From positions 1-64,000 of the forward strand of contig JAMLIB010000001.1 in NCBI GenBank assembly GCA_023954415.1: a DNA stretch of 64,000 nucleotides, given 5' to 3'. The notes under the pieces were generated by a model. That model worked only from the letters and a program-made list of their open reading frames with translations, had not been told where the DNA came from and ran no database searches. Made by a program: the position numbers and the translations under genes. This DNA comes from Trueperaceae bacterium. GTDB lineage: Bacteria > Deinococcota > Deinococci > Deinococcales > Trueperaceae. Shown here piece by piece: positions 10,465-20,285 of this stretch. The number at the start of each line of letters is the position of its first letter. Position 1 is the stretch's first letter.

Positions 10465-12383
10465 CCGACCTCGTCCAGTGGGCCGCCCTCGCGCCGCTGC
10501 TCGCCCTCGCCGGCGCCTTGGTGAACGGCCTGTTCGGCCGCAGCCTCAAGGAGCCCGCCCCCGGCATCATCGGCAGCGCCGCCGTCGGGGCGGGCTTCGT
10601 CCTCTCGCTCGTCGCCTTCCTCGGCGTCGCCGGCTCCGGCGAGGCCGTGCGCGTCGGCTTCGGCGACTTCCTCACCGCCGGTAGCTTCACCCTCGCGCTC
10701 GGCTTCCACCTCGATCAGCTCAGCGTCCTGATGATGCTGATCATCACGGGCGTCGGGTTCCTCATCCACGTCTACTCGATCGGGTACATGCACGGCGACC
10801 CGGGCTACTCCCGCTACTTCGCCCAGCTCAACCTCTTCGTCGCCTCCATGCTCGTGCTCGTCATGGCCGACTCGTTCGTGCTCATGTTCGTCGGCTGGGA
10901 AGGCGTGGGGGTCTGCTCCTTCCTCCTCATCGGCTTCTGGTACCGCGACCTCGCCAACGCGAGCGCCGGCCGCAAGGCGTTCATCGTCAACCGCGTCGGC
11001 GACGTCGGCTTCCTGCTCGCGATGTTCCTAACCTTCAAGGTCTTCGGCAGCCTCGACATCCAGACGGTCAGCGCCATGGCGCCCACCATGTTGTACGGCT
11101 CCGCCGTGCTCACCGGCATCGGGCTCCTGTACCTGCTCGCCGCGGCCGGCAAGTCGGCGCAACTCCCGCTCCACGTCTGGCTGCCGGACGCCATGGCGGG
11201 CCCGACGCCCGTCTCGGCGCTCATCCACGCGGCCACCATGGTCACGGCCGGCGTCTACCTGATCGCGCGCACCAGCGCCGTGTACGCGGTCGCGCCCGGC
11301 GCGCTCGCCACCGTCGCCTGGGTCGGGGTCCTGACGGCGCTCGTGGCGGCCATCGCGGCCGTCGGGCAGACCGACATCAAGCGCATCCTCGCGTACTCGA
11401 CGATCTCGCAGGTCGGCTTCATGATCGCCGCCGTCGGGGCGGGCGCCTACTGGGCCGGCATCTTCCACGTCCTCACCCACGCCTTCTTCAAGGCGCTCCT
11501 CTTCCTCGGCGCGGGCTCCGTCATCCACGCCCTCGGCGGCGAGCAGGACGTGCGCAAGATGGGCGGCCTCGGCAGGCGGATGAAGGTCACGGGCACGACG
11601 GCGCTCATCGCTACCCTCGCCATCGCGGGCGTGCCGTTCCTGTCGGGCTTCTTCAGCAAGGACACCATCGTGGTCGCCACCTTCACGAGCGGCGTGCTCG
11701 CCGGGGTGGGCGGCGAGGTGCTCTACGCCCTCCTGATGGTCACGGCCGGCATCACGGCGTTCTACATGTTCCGCTGGTACTACCTCGTCTTCGCAGGCGA
11801 GGAGCGCATGGAGCGCGGCGTGAGCGCCAAGGTCCACGAGTCGCCGAGCGTCATGACCGTGCCGCTCGTGATCCTCGCCGTCGGCAGCGTCCTCGTCGGC
11901 TACCTCGGGCTGCCGGCCTTCCTGGCCGACAACCGCATCGGCGCCTGGCTCGGCCACGCCACGGCCGCCGGCGAGTTCTCGCACCCGAGCGTCGCCACCG
12001 AGTGGCTGCTGCTCCTCGCCTCGGTGGTGGTGGCCTTCATCGGCCTCGCCCTCGGGTACTGGGTCTACGTTCTCGGTAAGGGCGCCCTGGCCAAGCGCCT
12101 CGGCGGCACGCCCCTGGCAAGCGCCTCGCGCGGGGCCTTCGGCGTGGACGGCCTCTACAAGGCCCTGTTCGTCGACACCGGCAGCGGCACGGCCGAGGCC
12201 GTCACGCTCTTCGACCGCGAGGTCGTCGACCGCGGCCTCCTGGGTCTGAGCGGCGTCGTGCCGCTCATCGGTGGCCTTTTGCGGCGCGTTCAGTCCGGCC
12301 GGGTGCGCGCCTACGCCTTCGCGATGCTGCTCGGAGCGGCAGGCCTAGTAGCGGCCGCCGCCCTCGTGGGGGTGCTCAAGTGA
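10461..12383 (+). CDS. nuoL: NADH-quinone oxidoreductase subunit L
   Basis: Largest antiporter-like proton-pumping subunit, 640 aa and about 16 helices. [18 protein letters not shown] (helix 5 Glu), [31 protein letters not shown] and [10 protein letters not shown] are typical. The C-terminal lateral helix and final helix are present, so the protein is full length. Confidence 0.96.
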   Translation: MTDLVQWAALAPLLALAGALVNGLFGRSLKEPAPGIIGSAAVGAGFVLSLVAFLGVAGSGEAVRVGFGDFLTAGSFTLALGFHLDQLSVLMMLIITGVGFLIHVYSIGYMHGDPGYSRYFAQLNLFVASMLVLVMADSFVLMFVGWEGVGVCSFLLIGFWYRDLANASAGRKAFIVNRVGDVGFLLAMFLTFKVFGSLDIQTVSAMAPTMLYGSAVLTGIGLLYLLAAAGKSAQLPLHVWLPDAMAGPTPVSALIHAATMVTAGVYLIARTSAVYAVAPGALATVAWVGVLTALVAAIAAVGQTDIKRILAYSTISQVGFMIAAVGAGAYWAGIFHVLTHAFFKALLFLGAGSVIHALGGEQDVRKMGGLGRRMKVTGTTALIATLAIAGVPFLSGFFSKDTIVVATFTSGVLAGVGGEVLYALLMVTAGITAFYMFRWYYLVFAGEERMERGVSAKVHESPSVMTVPLVILAVGSVLVGYLGLPAFLADNRIGAWLGHATAAGEFSHPSVATEWLLLLASVVVAFIGLALGYWVYVLGKGALAKRLGGTPLASASRGAFGVDGLYKALFVDTGSGTAEAVTLFDREVVDRGLLGLSGVVPLIGGLLRRVQSGRVRAYAFAMLLGAAGLVAAAALVGVLK

Positions 12384-13855
12384 CCGCCGTCCTCACCATC
12401 CTCGTCCCCCTGGTCACCGCCGCGCTCGTGCTGCTGCTGAGGGGCTCGACGCTCCTCACGCGGCTCGTCGCCATGGCGGGCGCCGTCGCCACGCTCGTGC
12501 TCGCCGTCCTCCTGCCAGGCTCGCGGCCGTTCTCCGCCGAGTGGCTCCCCGGCCTGGGCGTGAGCTTCAGCGTCGACGGCAACGGCGCTGCTTCGGTGCT
12601 CGTCTTCGCCGTCGCGCTGATGATGATCCCGGCCCTCCTCGTCGCCCTCACACGCGTCGAGAAGGGCGCCGCCGGCTTCGCCGCGCTCCTGCTGGCGGCC
12701 GAGGCCGGGCTCGCGGGCATCTTCATGGCGCGCGACCTCATCGTCTTCTACGTCTTCTGGGAGGCCACGCTCGTGCCCGGCCTCCTCCTCCTCGGGCTCT
12801 ACGGGGGCGAGAAGCGCCGCGAGGCGACGGCCAAGTACCTCGTGTACGCCGTCACGGGCTCCTTCTTCATGCTCGTCGGCATCCTCGCCCTGAAGACGCT
12901 CTCCGGCGCGGCGTCGTTCGACGTCATCGACCTCATGCTCGTCACGCCCGACCTGCCGGTCGCCACGCAGACGTGGCTCTTCATCGGCCTGGCGGTCGGG
13001 ATGGCCGTCAAGCTCCCCATCTGGCCGCTGCACTCCTGGCTGGTCGACCTGAACGAGCAGAACCACCCGTCCGGCGCCGCCGACGTGCTCGGCTCGCTCT
13101 ACAAGGTCGGGGCGTTCGGCTTCTTCGCCTGGGGCATACCGCTCCTGCCAGCCGGCGCCTTGCGCGTCGGGCCCATCCTCCTGGCCCTGGCCGCCGTCAC
13201 GGCCCTCTACGGCGCGTTCGGCGCCATCGGCTCGACGCACCTGAAGCGCTTCCTCGCCTACGGGTCGCTCTCCCACATGGGCATAATCGGCGTCGGCATC
13301 TTCGGCATGCACCTGGCCGGCCTCAACGGCGCCATGTACTTCCTGGCAGCCCAGATGGTCTCGACCGGCGGGCTCTTCCTCGTAGGCGGCATGCTCTACC
13401 ACCGCCGGCGCACCTTCGACCTGCGCGACTACGGCGGCCTCGCCAAGTCCGCGCCCGCGCTCGCCGCCCTCGGCCTGCTCGTCATCTTCGCCTTCATCGG
13501 GGTGCCCGGCCTCTCCAACTTCCCTGGCGAGTTCATGTCGCTCATGGGCGCCTTCCAGAACGCGCCATGGCCGGCCGCCGTCGCCACCCTCGCCGTCATC
13601 GCGGCGGGCGTGTACGGCGTGAACCTCTACCAGCGCGTCTTCCAGGGGGATGGCGAAGCGCCGGTCAAGGACCTCGACGCTCTGGAGATGTACGTGCTGC
13701 TGCCCGTCGTCGTCGGCGTGCTCTGGTTCGGGGTGATGGCGGCCCCGCAGCTGCGCCGCATCGAGGCGCAGTCGCAGCTCACGACCCTGCAGCTCGAGCG
13801 GGTAGCAACGCCGCCCATGCCCGGGGAGACGTTGAGCCTCGGAGGTGCCAAGTGA
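12380..13855 (+). CDS. nuoM: NADH-quinone oxidoreductase subunit M
   Basis: Second antiporter-like subunit, 491 aa. FYVFWEATLVPGLLLLGLYGG carries the conserved Glu. Where most NuoM proteins read HTWLPDAHTEAPTAGS, this one reads HSWLVDLNEQNHPSGAADVL; I recall a similar Asn-His-Pro-Ser variant in Thermus Nqo13. GTG 12380 overlaps the nuoL stop. Confidence 0.95.
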   Translation: MTAVLTILVPLVTAALVLLLRGSTLLTRLVAMAGAVATLVLAVLLPGSRPFSAEWLPGLGVSFSVDGNGAASVLVFAVALMMIPALLVALTRVEKGAAGFAALLLAAEAGLAGIFMARDLIVFYVFWEATLVPGLLLLGLYGGEKRREATAKYLVYAVTGSFFMLVGILALKTLSGAASFDVIDLMLVTPDLPVATQTWLFIGLAVGMAVKLPIWPLHSWLVDLNEQNHPSGAADVLGSLYKVGAFGFFAWGIPLLPAGALRVGPILLALAAVTALYGAFGAIGSTHLKRFLAYGSLSHMGIIGVGIFGMHLAGLNGAMYFLAAQMVSTGGLFLVGGMLYHRRRTFDLRDYGGLAKSAPALAALGLLVIFAFIGVPGLSNFPGEFMSLMGAFQNAPWPAAVATLAVIAAGVYGVNLYQRVFQGDGEAPVKDLDALEMYVLLPVVVGVLWFGVMAAPQLRRIEAQSQLTTLQLERVATPPMPGETLSLGGAK

Positions 13856-15309
13856 GCTTCCCCGGCGTCCTCGACATCGACTGGAACGTCATGGCCCCGG
13901 CCGTGGCGCTCCTGATCACGGCCATCGCGGCGCTCGTCTTCGGCCTGTCCTCGCGCGACTCGCGCGGTCCGGCGGCCGTGGCGCTCCTCGGCGTCCTCAC
14001 CGCCGCGATCTTCACCGTCGCGCACCTCTTCTCGGGCAACGAGGGCGCGGCCAGCTTCGGGCTGCGCTACCTCGGCGACGTGCCCGCGACGGCCCTCACG
14101 CTCGTCATCCTGGTCGGCACGGCCATCGCGATCCTCGTTAGCTGGGACCAGCTCGAGCGGGGCGGCATGGGCCAACCCGAGTACTACCCGCTCATGGTCC
14201 TCTCCGCCCTCGGCGCCGTCGTCATGGCGTCGGCCGGCGACCTCATCACGCTGATCCTCGGCCTCGAGATCATGTCCTTGCCCGCCTACGCCCTGTCCGC
14301 CTGGCGGACGCGCGACAGGCAGTCCGAGGAGGCCGGCATGAAGTACTTCCTGCTCGGCGCCTTCGGCTCGGCCATGCTCATCTACGGCACGGCCCTCCTG
14401 TACGGCGCGAGCGGCTCCTTCGTGTACGGCACCGTGGCGGCCTCCCTGACAGGGGGCGGCCTCACGCTCCTCGCGACAGCCGGTGGCGCGCTCGTCCTCG
14501 CCGGCCTCGGGTTCAAGGCCGCCCTCGCGCCGTTCCACCAGTGGGCGCCCGACGTGTACACGGGCGCTCCGACCGTGGTCGTCACGTTCATGAGCGTGGT
14601 CATCAAGGTCGGCGCCTTCGCCGCCCTCCTGCGCATCGCCGCGACCGTGTTCCCGGCGCTGCAGCCGTGGCTCCTCACCGCCCTGGCCGTCATCGTCGCC
14701 CTCACGCTCGTCGTCGGCAACCTCACGGCCCTCATGCAGCGCGGCGTGAAGCGCATGCTCGCCTACTCGTCCGTCGCCCACGCCGGCTACCTTGGCCTCG
14801 CCCTGCTGGCCGCCAACCACGGCGGCGTGGCCGCGGCCGCCTTCTACCTGAGCGTGTACGCCCTCATGAACGCGGGCGCGTTCGCCGTGCTCACCCTCGT
14901 GATGGACGCGAGCGACCAGGGCGACGACCTCGAGCGCTTCGCCGGCCTCGGCAGGACGCGCCCCGGGCTCGCCGCCGCGATGGCCGTGTTCATGCTCAGC
15001 CTCGGGGGCATCCCGCTCCTCGGCGGGTTCACGGGCAAGGTCCTCGTGTTCCAGGCGGCCATCGACGCCGGCTACGTTTGGCTCGCCGTGCTCGGCATCG
15101 CCACGAGCGTCGTGGCCCTCTTCTACTACTTCCGCGTGATCGCGTACATGTACTTCAGGGAGAGCTCGCACGCGCCGCACACCTTCCGGTCGGCACCCGC
15201 GCGCGTCGCCATCGTCATCGCGCTGGCCGGCACCGTGCTGCTCGGCATCCTGCCGGGCTGGTGGCATACGCTCCTCAGCGTCGGGCCGCGCTTCCTGGCC
15301 GGTAACTGA
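13852..15309 (+). CDS. nuoN: NADH-quinone oxidoreductase subunit N
   Basis: Third antiporter-like subunit and last gene of the operon, 485 aa. LEIMSLPAYALSAW, KAALAPFHQWAPDVYTGAPT and KRMLAYSSVAHAGY mark the channel helices. The start is GTG 13852 (GTGA overlap with nuoM) with GGAGG 10 bases upstream. A GC hairpin follows 15 bp after the stop. Confidence 0.96.
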   Translation: MSFPGVLDIDWNVMAPAVALLITAIAALVFGLSSRDSRGPAAVALLGVLTAAIFTVAHLFSGNEGAASFGLRYLGDVPATALTLVILVGTAIAILVSWDQLERGGMGQPEYYPLMVLSALGAVVMASAGDLITLILGLEIMSLPAYALSAWRTRDRQSEEAGMKYFLLGAFGSAMLIYGTALLYGASGSFVYGTVAASLTGGGLTLLATAGGALVLAGLGFKAALAPFHQWAPDVYTGAPTVVVTFMSVVIKVGAFAALLRIAATVFPALQPWLLTALAVIVALTLVVGNLTALMQRGVKRMLAYSSVAHAGYLGLALLAANHGGVAAAAFYLSVYALMNAGAFAVLTLVMDASDQGDDLERFAGLGRTRPGLAAAMAVFMLSLGGIPLLGGFTGKVLVFQAAIDAGYVWLAVLGIATSVVALFYYFRVIAYMYFRESSHAPHTFRSAPARVAIVIALAGTVLLGILPGWWHTLLSVGPRFLAGN

Positions 15310-15324
15310 GCTTCCGAGGACCAC

Positions 15325-15374
15325 GCGGCCGAGGCGGAAGGCCCAGCTCATGCTCGGCCGCCCGCCTCGGCCGC
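15325..15374 (+). terminator. GC hairpin ending the nuo operon
   Basis: A perfect 13-bp inverted repeat: GCGGCCGAGGCGG (15325-15337) and its complement (15362-15374) around a 24-nt loop. There is no T-tract, so it is either a T-less terminator or a 3'-stabilising structure. Confidence 0.55.
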
Positions 15375-15405
15375 ACCCGTAAGAACCCCGTCAGCCTCCC
15401 GTTGC

Positions 15406-15411
15406 TACGCT
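15406..15411 (+). promoter_or_regulatory. Extended -10 before the HD-GYP gene
   Basis: TGCTACGCT gives an extended -10 (TACGCT at 15406-15411). No good -35 is seen. It would give a leader of about 60 nt. Confidence 0.3.
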
Positions 15412-15476
15412 CCTGCGCGAGAGACCACGCCTGCCAGGGGGCATGCGTGCCGGGGGGAGATGGGGAGTTTTAAGCA

Positions 15477-16556
15477 GTGTTAGCGACTGCGGCGCCATAT
15501 CATGCGGGGGCAGTGGATCTGACGGGCATGCGCATACTTCTCGTGGATGACGAGGAGTCCGCGCTGGTACTCGTGCGCGGGCTGCTCACGCGGGCGGGCT
15601 ACAGCGACGTGCGCACGTGCGAGTCGCCGTTCGACGCGGCCGCGCGTTTCGTCGAGGAGCAGCCGGACCTGCTGGTCATCGACCAGCACATGCCCGGCAA
15701 GGACGGGCTCTCCGTGTTGGCCGAGTTGGGAACACGGCTGCCCGAGGCGTTCCCGGTCCTGATGATCACCGGCGATTCGCGCACTGAGCTGCGCGAGTCC
15801 GCTCTCGCGAGCGGCGTCAAGGACTTCCTCACCAAGCCTTTCAACCCCACCGAGGTCAGGCTGCGCATCCGCAACCTCCTCGAGACGCGCCACTATCAGC
15901 GCGAACTGGTCAAGCACAACGAGCGCCTCGAGGCCGCCGTCAGGCGCCGGACCCAGGAGCTGGAGCTCTCCCAGCTCGAGATGCTCGTGCGGCTCGCGCG
16001 CGCCGCCGAGTACCGCGACGACTCCACCGGCGAGCACACTTGGCGCGTGGCGCACATGTGCGGCGTCCTCGCCAGGGAGCTCGGCATGGCGACGCCCGAG
16101 GTCGAGCTCCTCCTGCGCGCGGCCAGGCTCCACGACGTCGGCAAGATCACCATCCCCGACGGCATCCTCCTCAAGGCCGGGCGCCTCACCGACGCGGAGT
16201 TCTCCGTCGTCAAGGGCCACGCTCGCGCCGGTGCCGAGCTCCTCTCCGGCAGCCGCTCGCCCATGATGCGGCTCGCCGAGACGATCGCCCTGACGCACCA
16301 CGAATGGTGGGACGGGCGGGGCTACCCCCAAGGCCTGGCCGGCGAGGCCATCCCCGTCGAATCGCGCGTGTTGGCGGTGGCGGACGCCTTCGACGCTCTC
16401 GTCAACGACCATGCCCACCGCAAGGCGAAGAGCCCGGCCGAGGCCGCGGCGGAGATCCGCGCCGGCTCCGGCACCCAGTTCGACCCCACGGTGGTGGCTG
16501 CGTTCGAGCGGGCCTTCGCGGCCGGCACCTTCATGCCGCAGCTGAACTTCGGTTGA
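15477..16556 (+). CDS. Response regulator with HD-GYP domain (c-di-GMP phosphodiesterase)
   Basis: 359-aa RpfG-like protein. A receiver domain covers about residues 18-135 with acidic pocket Asp24/25, phospho-acceptor Asp69 and Lys120. A coiled linker (140-170) leads to an HD-GYP domain with His219-Asp220 (LHDVGK), HH274-275 and GYP at 282-284, so catalytic residues for hydrolysing cyclic di-GMP are in place. GTG 15477 has GGGGAG 8 nt upstream; GTG 15513 or ATG 15528 would also keep the receiver domain intact. No partner kinase adjoins it. The GGDEF gene at 60976 is the likely opposing activity in this genome. Confidence 0.88.
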   Translation: MLATAAPYHAGAVDLTGMRILLVDDEESALVLVRGLLTRAGYSDVRTCESPFDAAARFVEEQPDLLVIDQHMPGKDGLSVLAELGTRLPEAFPVLMITGDSRTELRESALASGVKDFLTKPFNPTEVRLRIRNLLETRHYQRELVKHNERLEAAVRRRTQELELSQLEMLVRLARAAEYRDDSTGEHTWRVAHMCGVLARELGMATPEVELLLRAARLHDVGKITIPDGILLKAGRLTDAEFSVVKGHARAGAELLSGSRSPMMRLAETIALTHHEWWDGRGYPQGLAGEAIPVESRVLAVADAFDALVNDHAHRKAKSPAEAAAEIRAGSGTQFDPTVVAAFERAFAAGTFMPQLNFG

Positions 16557-16578
16557 GCTCGGGCGCCGCGCGGCGCTG

Positions 16579-16584
16579 TACCCT
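16579..16584 (+). promoter_or_regulatory. Leaderless-type -10 (TACCCT)
   Basis: TACCCT ends 6 nt before ATG 16591; transcription would begin at or next to the start codon. Confidence 0.5.
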
Positions 16585-16590
16585 AGGCCT

Positions 16591-17064
16591 ATGGCAGACG
16601 AACGCGCCGCGCAGCCGGCGAGCGACCAGGGTGACCCGATAGGCGTCTTGCAGGCGACCCCGTTGCGGCTGGCCGTGCTGGTCGAGACGAACTCCCCGAG
16701 CTGGCTGGAGGAGCCATACGGGCCCGGCAAGTGGCGCAGGCGCGAGGTCATCGCGCACCTGGCCGACGTCGAGCTGGCCTTCTCCTACCGGATGCGCCAG
16801 GCGGCCGGTGAGCCCGGCTCCAGGTTCGTACCGTTCGATCAGGACGTGTGGGCGAGCCGCAACGTCCGCATCGACGCCGGCGTCGCGCTCGAGGCGTTCC
16901 GTGCCCTGCGTGCGCTCAACCTCGCCTGGCTCTCCGGCCTCGACCTGCAGGGCTGGCTCTCCGAGGGCCTCCACCCCGCGCACGGCCAGCAGAGCATCGA
17001 CGACCTCGTGCGTTACCTCGCCGCTCACGACCTCAACCATCTGGAGCAGTTGGAGCGGGTTTAG
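16591..17064 (+). CDS. DinB/YfiT-family putative metalloenzyme
   Basis: 157-aa protein of the DinB_2 four-helix-bundle superfamily, whose members bind a divalent metal through three His and often act as thiol-dependent transferases. The likely ligands are the His in VIAHLADVE and the two in HDLNHLEQL at the C-terminus. The substrate cannot be told from sequence. It lies between the HD-GYP gene and ndk with its own -10 box, so it is probably expressed alone. Confidence 0.8.
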   Translation: MADERAAQPASDQGDPIGVLQATPLRLAVLVETNSPSWLEEPYGPGKWRRREVIAHLADVELAFSYRMRQAAGEPGSRFVPFDQDVWASRNVRIDAGVALEAFRALRALNLAWLSGLDLQGWLSEGLHPAHGQQSIDDLVRYLAAHDLNHLEQLERV

Positions 17065-17106
17065 CGGCTCTTCGAGCCCGCGGCCGGCGTGATATCGTCA
17101 GCCGTT

Positions 17107-17523
17107 ATGGCAGTCGAACGCACTTTCGCAATGGTCAAGCCCGACGGCGTCCGCCGCCGGCTCGTCGGCAACGTCGTCTCTCGCATCGAGGCCAAAGGCT
17201 ACGCCATCGTCGGCCTCAAGCAGCTCACCATCAGCCGCGAGCTGGCCGAGCGCCATTACGGCGAGCACAAGGGCAAGCCGTTCTTCGAAGGGCTCGTCTC
17301 GTTCATCACGTCCGGCCCCGTGGTGGCCATGGTGCTGGAGGGCGAGAACGCCATCGCCGGTTGGCGCGGCATGATGGGCCCGACGAACCCCAAGGACGCC
17401 CCGTGCGGCACCGTGCGCGGCGACTTCGCCACGACCATCGACGAGAACGTGGCCCACGGCTCCGATGCGCCGGCCACGGCCGAGCGAGAGATAGGCATCT
17501 TCTTCCCGGAACTGCAGGGCTGA
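17107..17523 (+). CDS. ndk: Nucleoside-diphosphate kinase
   Basis: Transfers the gamma-phosphate from ATP to nucleoside diphosphates through a phospho-His intermediate. 138 aa, normal family length, with [12 protein letters not shown] at the N-terminus and the active His117 in NVAHGSD. The start is ATG 17107; TATCGT at 17093-17098 lies 8 nt upstream, so an upstream in-frame GTG is unlikely. aspC starts 2 bp after the stop, so the two form an operon. Confidence 0.97.
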   Translation: MAVERTFAMVKPDGVRRRLVGNVVSRIEAKGYAIVGLKQLTISRELAERHYGEHKGKPFFEGLVSFITSGPVVAMVLEGENAIAGWRGMMGPTNPKDAPCGTVRGDFATTIDENVAHGSDAPATAEREIGIFFPELQG

Positions 17524-17525
17524 GC

Positions 17526-18680
17526 GTGCCGGGGCTCGCCGAGCGCGTCAACTCGCTGAAGGCGTCTTCCACCGTGGCGTTCGCTGCCCGCGCCAAGGAG
17601 CTCGCGCGCCAGGGCGTCGACGTCATCTCCATGACCGCGGGGGAGCCCGACTTCCTCCCTCCCGAGCACGTCCTCGAGGCGGCTCGCGAGGCCCTGAGGC
17701 TCGGCCTCACCAAGTACACGGCCACCGAGGGCACGGCCGAGCTGCGCGAGGCCGTCGCCGCCAAGTTCAAGCGCGAGAACGGCCTCACCTACGCCCCGGA
17801 CCAGGTCCTCGTCAGCAACGGCGGCAAGCAGACGCTGTACAACGCGTTCATGTCCGTCATCGAGCCGGGCGACGAGGTCGTCATGGTGGCGCCCTACTGG
17901 GTGAGCTACCCGGCCCAGGTCCAGCTCGCCGGCGGCGTCCCCGTGGTCGTCACCGCGCGCGCCGAGGACGGCTTCGTGCCCGACCTCGCCGACGTGCGCG
18001 CCGCCATCACCCCGCGCACCAAGGTCCTGCTGATCAACTCCCCGTCCAACCCGACGGGCGCCGTGTTCCCGCCGGAGCTCGTGCGCGGCTTCGCGGAGCT
18101 CGCCGAGGAGCACGACCTGTGGCTCTTCTCCGACGACCTGTACGAGCACCTCGTCTACGACGGGAAGTTCACCACGGCCGCAGCCTACGTGCCGCACCGC
18201 ACGCTCGTCGTGCATGGCGCCAGCAAGGGCTACGCGCTCACGGGCTGGCGCATCGGCTTCGGGGCCGGCCCCAAGCCGCTCATCGCCGCCATGAACCGAC
18301 TTCAGGGGCAGTCCACGTCGGGCGCGAACTCGCTCGCCCAGCACGCCACCGTCGCGGCCCTCAACGAGGTCGAGAAGACGGCCGCCTTCCAGGCCATGAC
18401 GCGCGCGGCGTACCGCGAGCGGCGCGACGTCCTCGTGACCGGCTTGAACCGCCTGGGCTTGAGCACGCCGCTGCCGGCGGGCGCCTTCTACGTCATGACG
18501 GACACCACCGCCATCGACCCGGACGAGGAGCGCGCCGCCATCAAGCTCCTCGACGAGGCGCGGGTAGCGGTCGTGCCTGGCACGGACTTCCTCGCGCCCG
18601 GCAAGGTGCGCATGAGCTACGCCACGAGCCTCGAGCAGGTGCGTGAGGCGTTGCAGAGGATAGAGGCGCTGCTGGGCTGA
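17526..18680 (+). CDS. aspC: Aspartate (prephenate-type) aminotransferase, class I
   Basis: PLP enzyme moving amino groups between aspartate/glutamate and 2-oxo acids; Thermus homologues of this subgroup also use prephenate. 384 aa. TAGEPDF, SPSNPTGA (about residues 172-179) and the PLP Lys234 in GASKGYALTGWR are present, and the alignment to the Thermus enzyme I remember runs end to end. GTG 17526 follows ndk directly. Confidence 0.92.
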   Translation: MPGLAERVNSLKASSTVAFAARAKELARQGVDVISMTAGEPDFLPPEHVLEAAREALRLGLTKYTATEGTAELREAVAAKFKRENGLTYAPDQVLVSNGGKQTLYNAFMSVIEPGDEVVMVAPYWVSYPAQVQLAGGVPVVVTARAEDGFVPDLADVRAAITPRTKVLLINSPSNPTGAVFPPELVRGFAELAEEHDLWLFSDDLYEHLVYDGKFTTAAAYVPHRTLVVHGASKGYALTGWRIGFGAGPKPLIAAMNRLQGQSTSGANSLAQHATVAALNEVEKTAAFQAMTRAAYRERRDVLVTGLNRLGLSTPLPAGAFYVMTDTTAIDPDEERAAIKLLDEARVAVVPGTDFLAPGKVRMSYATSLEQVREALQRIEALLG

Positions 18681-18753
18681 GGCCTTGCCCGGTGGCTGAC
18701 GTTGCGCTCGGCCCCGAACCCGCTCGGCCGAGCGACTTGGAGGGGGAGTACCT

Positions 18754-20163
18754 ATGGCCCGCAGCAGCGTCGACCCGCAGTTCCACACCATCATCGAGCC
18801 GTTTCGCATCAAGTCCGTCGAGCCGATCCGCTTCACCACCGCCGCGGAGCGGGAACGGGCGCTGGAGGCGGCGGGCTACAACCCGTTCAACCTCCACGCC
18901 GACGACGTCCTCATCGACCTGCTGACCGACTCGGGCACGGGAGCCATGTCGAGCGAGCAGTGGGCCGCCATGATGCGCGGCGACGAGAGCTACGCCGGCA
19001 GCCGCTCCTTCGACCGGTTCGAGGCGGCCGTCAAGGGCATCACGGGCCTCAAGCACATCTTCCCGACCCACCAGGGCAGGGCGGCCGAGCGCATCCTCTG
19101 CGGCGCCGCGCTCGAGCCCAAGGACATCGTGCCGAGCAACACGCACTTCGACACGACGCGCGCCAACATCGAGGCCGTCGGAGCGGTGGCCGTCGACCTG
19201 CCGCTGCCCGAGGCCCGCCACCCCGAGGTGCTGCACCCCTTCAAGGGGAACATGGACGTCGACGCGCTACGCCTGCTCCTCGAAGAGGACCGCGACCGGG
19301 TGCCGTTCGTCATGCTCACCGTCACGAACAACTCCGGCGGCGGCCAACCCGTCTCCATGGAGAACGTCCGCGCCGTGAGCGCCCTCTGCCGCCGGTTCGG
19401 CGTGCCGCTCATGCTCGACTGCTGCCGCTACGCCGAGAACGCCTACTTCATCAAGCTGCGTGAGCCGGGTTACCAGGACAAGAGCCCGCGCGAGATAGCC
19501 CAGGAGATGTTCGGCTACGTCGACGGCGCCACCATGAGCGCCAAGAAGGACGGCATGGCGAACATCGGCGGCTTCCTCGCCCTCAACGACGCCGAGCTCG
19601 CGCAGCGCGCCCGCAACCTCCTGATCCTCGGAGAGGGGTTCCCCACCTACGGCGGGCTGGCCGGTTACGACCTCGACGCGCTCGCCGTCGGCTTCGGTGA
19701 GGCTCTCGAGGAGTCGTACCTGCGTTACCGCCTGCGCTCCATCGAGTACCTGGGCGAGCGGTTGCTGGCGGCCGACATCCCCATCATCCAACCGACGGGC
19801 GGTCACGCCGTCTACATCGATGCCGGCAAGCTCCTGAGCCACGTTCCGGCCTCGCAGTACCCGGCCTGGGCGCTCTCGTGCGTTCTCTACCTCGTAGGCG
19901 GCGTGCGCTCCGTAGAGATCGGCTCCGTGATGTTCGGGCTGCAGCCTGACGGCAGCGAGAAGCCGGCACCCCTCGAGCTAGTCAGGCTCGCGTTCCCCCG
20001 CCGCACCTACACCCAGAGCCACGTCGACTACCTGGCCGAGGTCCTCCTCCACGTCGGCTCGCTGCGTGACCGCGTGCGCGGCGTGCGCATCGTCGAGGCG
20101 CCGCCGGTGCTCAGGCACTTCAGCGCGCGCTTCGAGCCGGTGGAAGGCGCGCTCATCGGCTAG
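18754..20163 (+). CDS. tnaA: Tryptophanase (tryptophan indole-lyase)
   Basis: PLP beta-eliminating lyase: tryptophan to indole, pyruvate and ammonia. 469 aa, full length, with LLTDSGTGA, MMRGDESYAGSRS and the PLP Lys265 in SAKKD. The family also includes tyrosine phenol-lyase. Here the position of its substrate Arg is Ile389 (SVEIGS) and the C-terminal motif has His455 (LRHFSARF) rather than Phe, both favouring tryptophanase. The segment NIGGFL after the Lys looks more like the tyrosine enzyme. ATG 18754 follows GGAGGGGG. No TnaC-like leader peptide is seen upstream. Confidence 0.88.
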   Translation: MARSSVDPQFHTIIEPFRIKSVEPIRFTTAAERERALEAAGYNPFNLHADDVLIDLLTDSGTGAMSSEQWAAMMRGDESYAGSRSFDRFEAAVKGITGLKHIFPTHQGRAAERILCGAALEPKDIVPSNTHFDTTRANIEAVGAVAVDLPLPEARHPEVLHPFKGNMDVDALRLLLEEDRDRVPFVMLTVTNNSGGGQPVSMENVRAVSALCRRFGVPLMLDCCRYAENAYFIKLREPGYQDKSPREIAQEMFGYVDGATMSAKKDGMANIGGFLALNDAELAQRARNLLILGEGFPTYGGLAGYDLDALAVGFGEALEESYLRYRLRSIEYLGERLLAADIPIIQPTGGHAVYIDAGKLLSHVPASQYPAWALSCVLYLVGGVRSVEIGSVMFGLQPDGSEKPAPLELVRLAFPRRTYTQSHVDYLAEVLLHVGSLRDRVRGVRIVEAPPVLRHFSARFEPVEGALIG

Positions 20164-20238
20164 GCGGCCGGCCGCCCAGTGTTCGCCGGGCTCGTGCGGC
20201 TGCCGGCCGGGCCCGCTAGGGTGGACCCTGGCAGCCGC
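20163..20238 (+). terminator. GC inverted repeats after tnaA
   Basis: A 14-bp self-complementary block (20163-20176) starts at the tnaA stop codon, and a second stem pairs 20196-20204 with 20230-20238 (9 bp, 25-nt loop). No T-tract. It is plausibly the end of the ndk-aspC-tnaA unit. Confidence 0.35.
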
Positions 20239-20273
20239 GCCGCGCCCCTTCCGCTACCGCCGGGGCGAGCGTG

Positions 20274-20279
20274 TATGCT
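20274..20279 (+). promoter_or_regulatory. Leaderless-type -10 (TATGCT)
   Basis: TATGCT ends 6 nt before ATG 20286 and supports that start over the in-frame GTG at 20271. Confidence 0.55.
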
Positions 20280-20285
20280 CCTCGG

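Noticed and set aside
18754-20163. Tyrosine phenol-lyase as identity of this gene
   Set aside because: The position of the substrate Arg of that enzyme is Ile389 and the C-terminal Phe is His455, as in tryptophanase.
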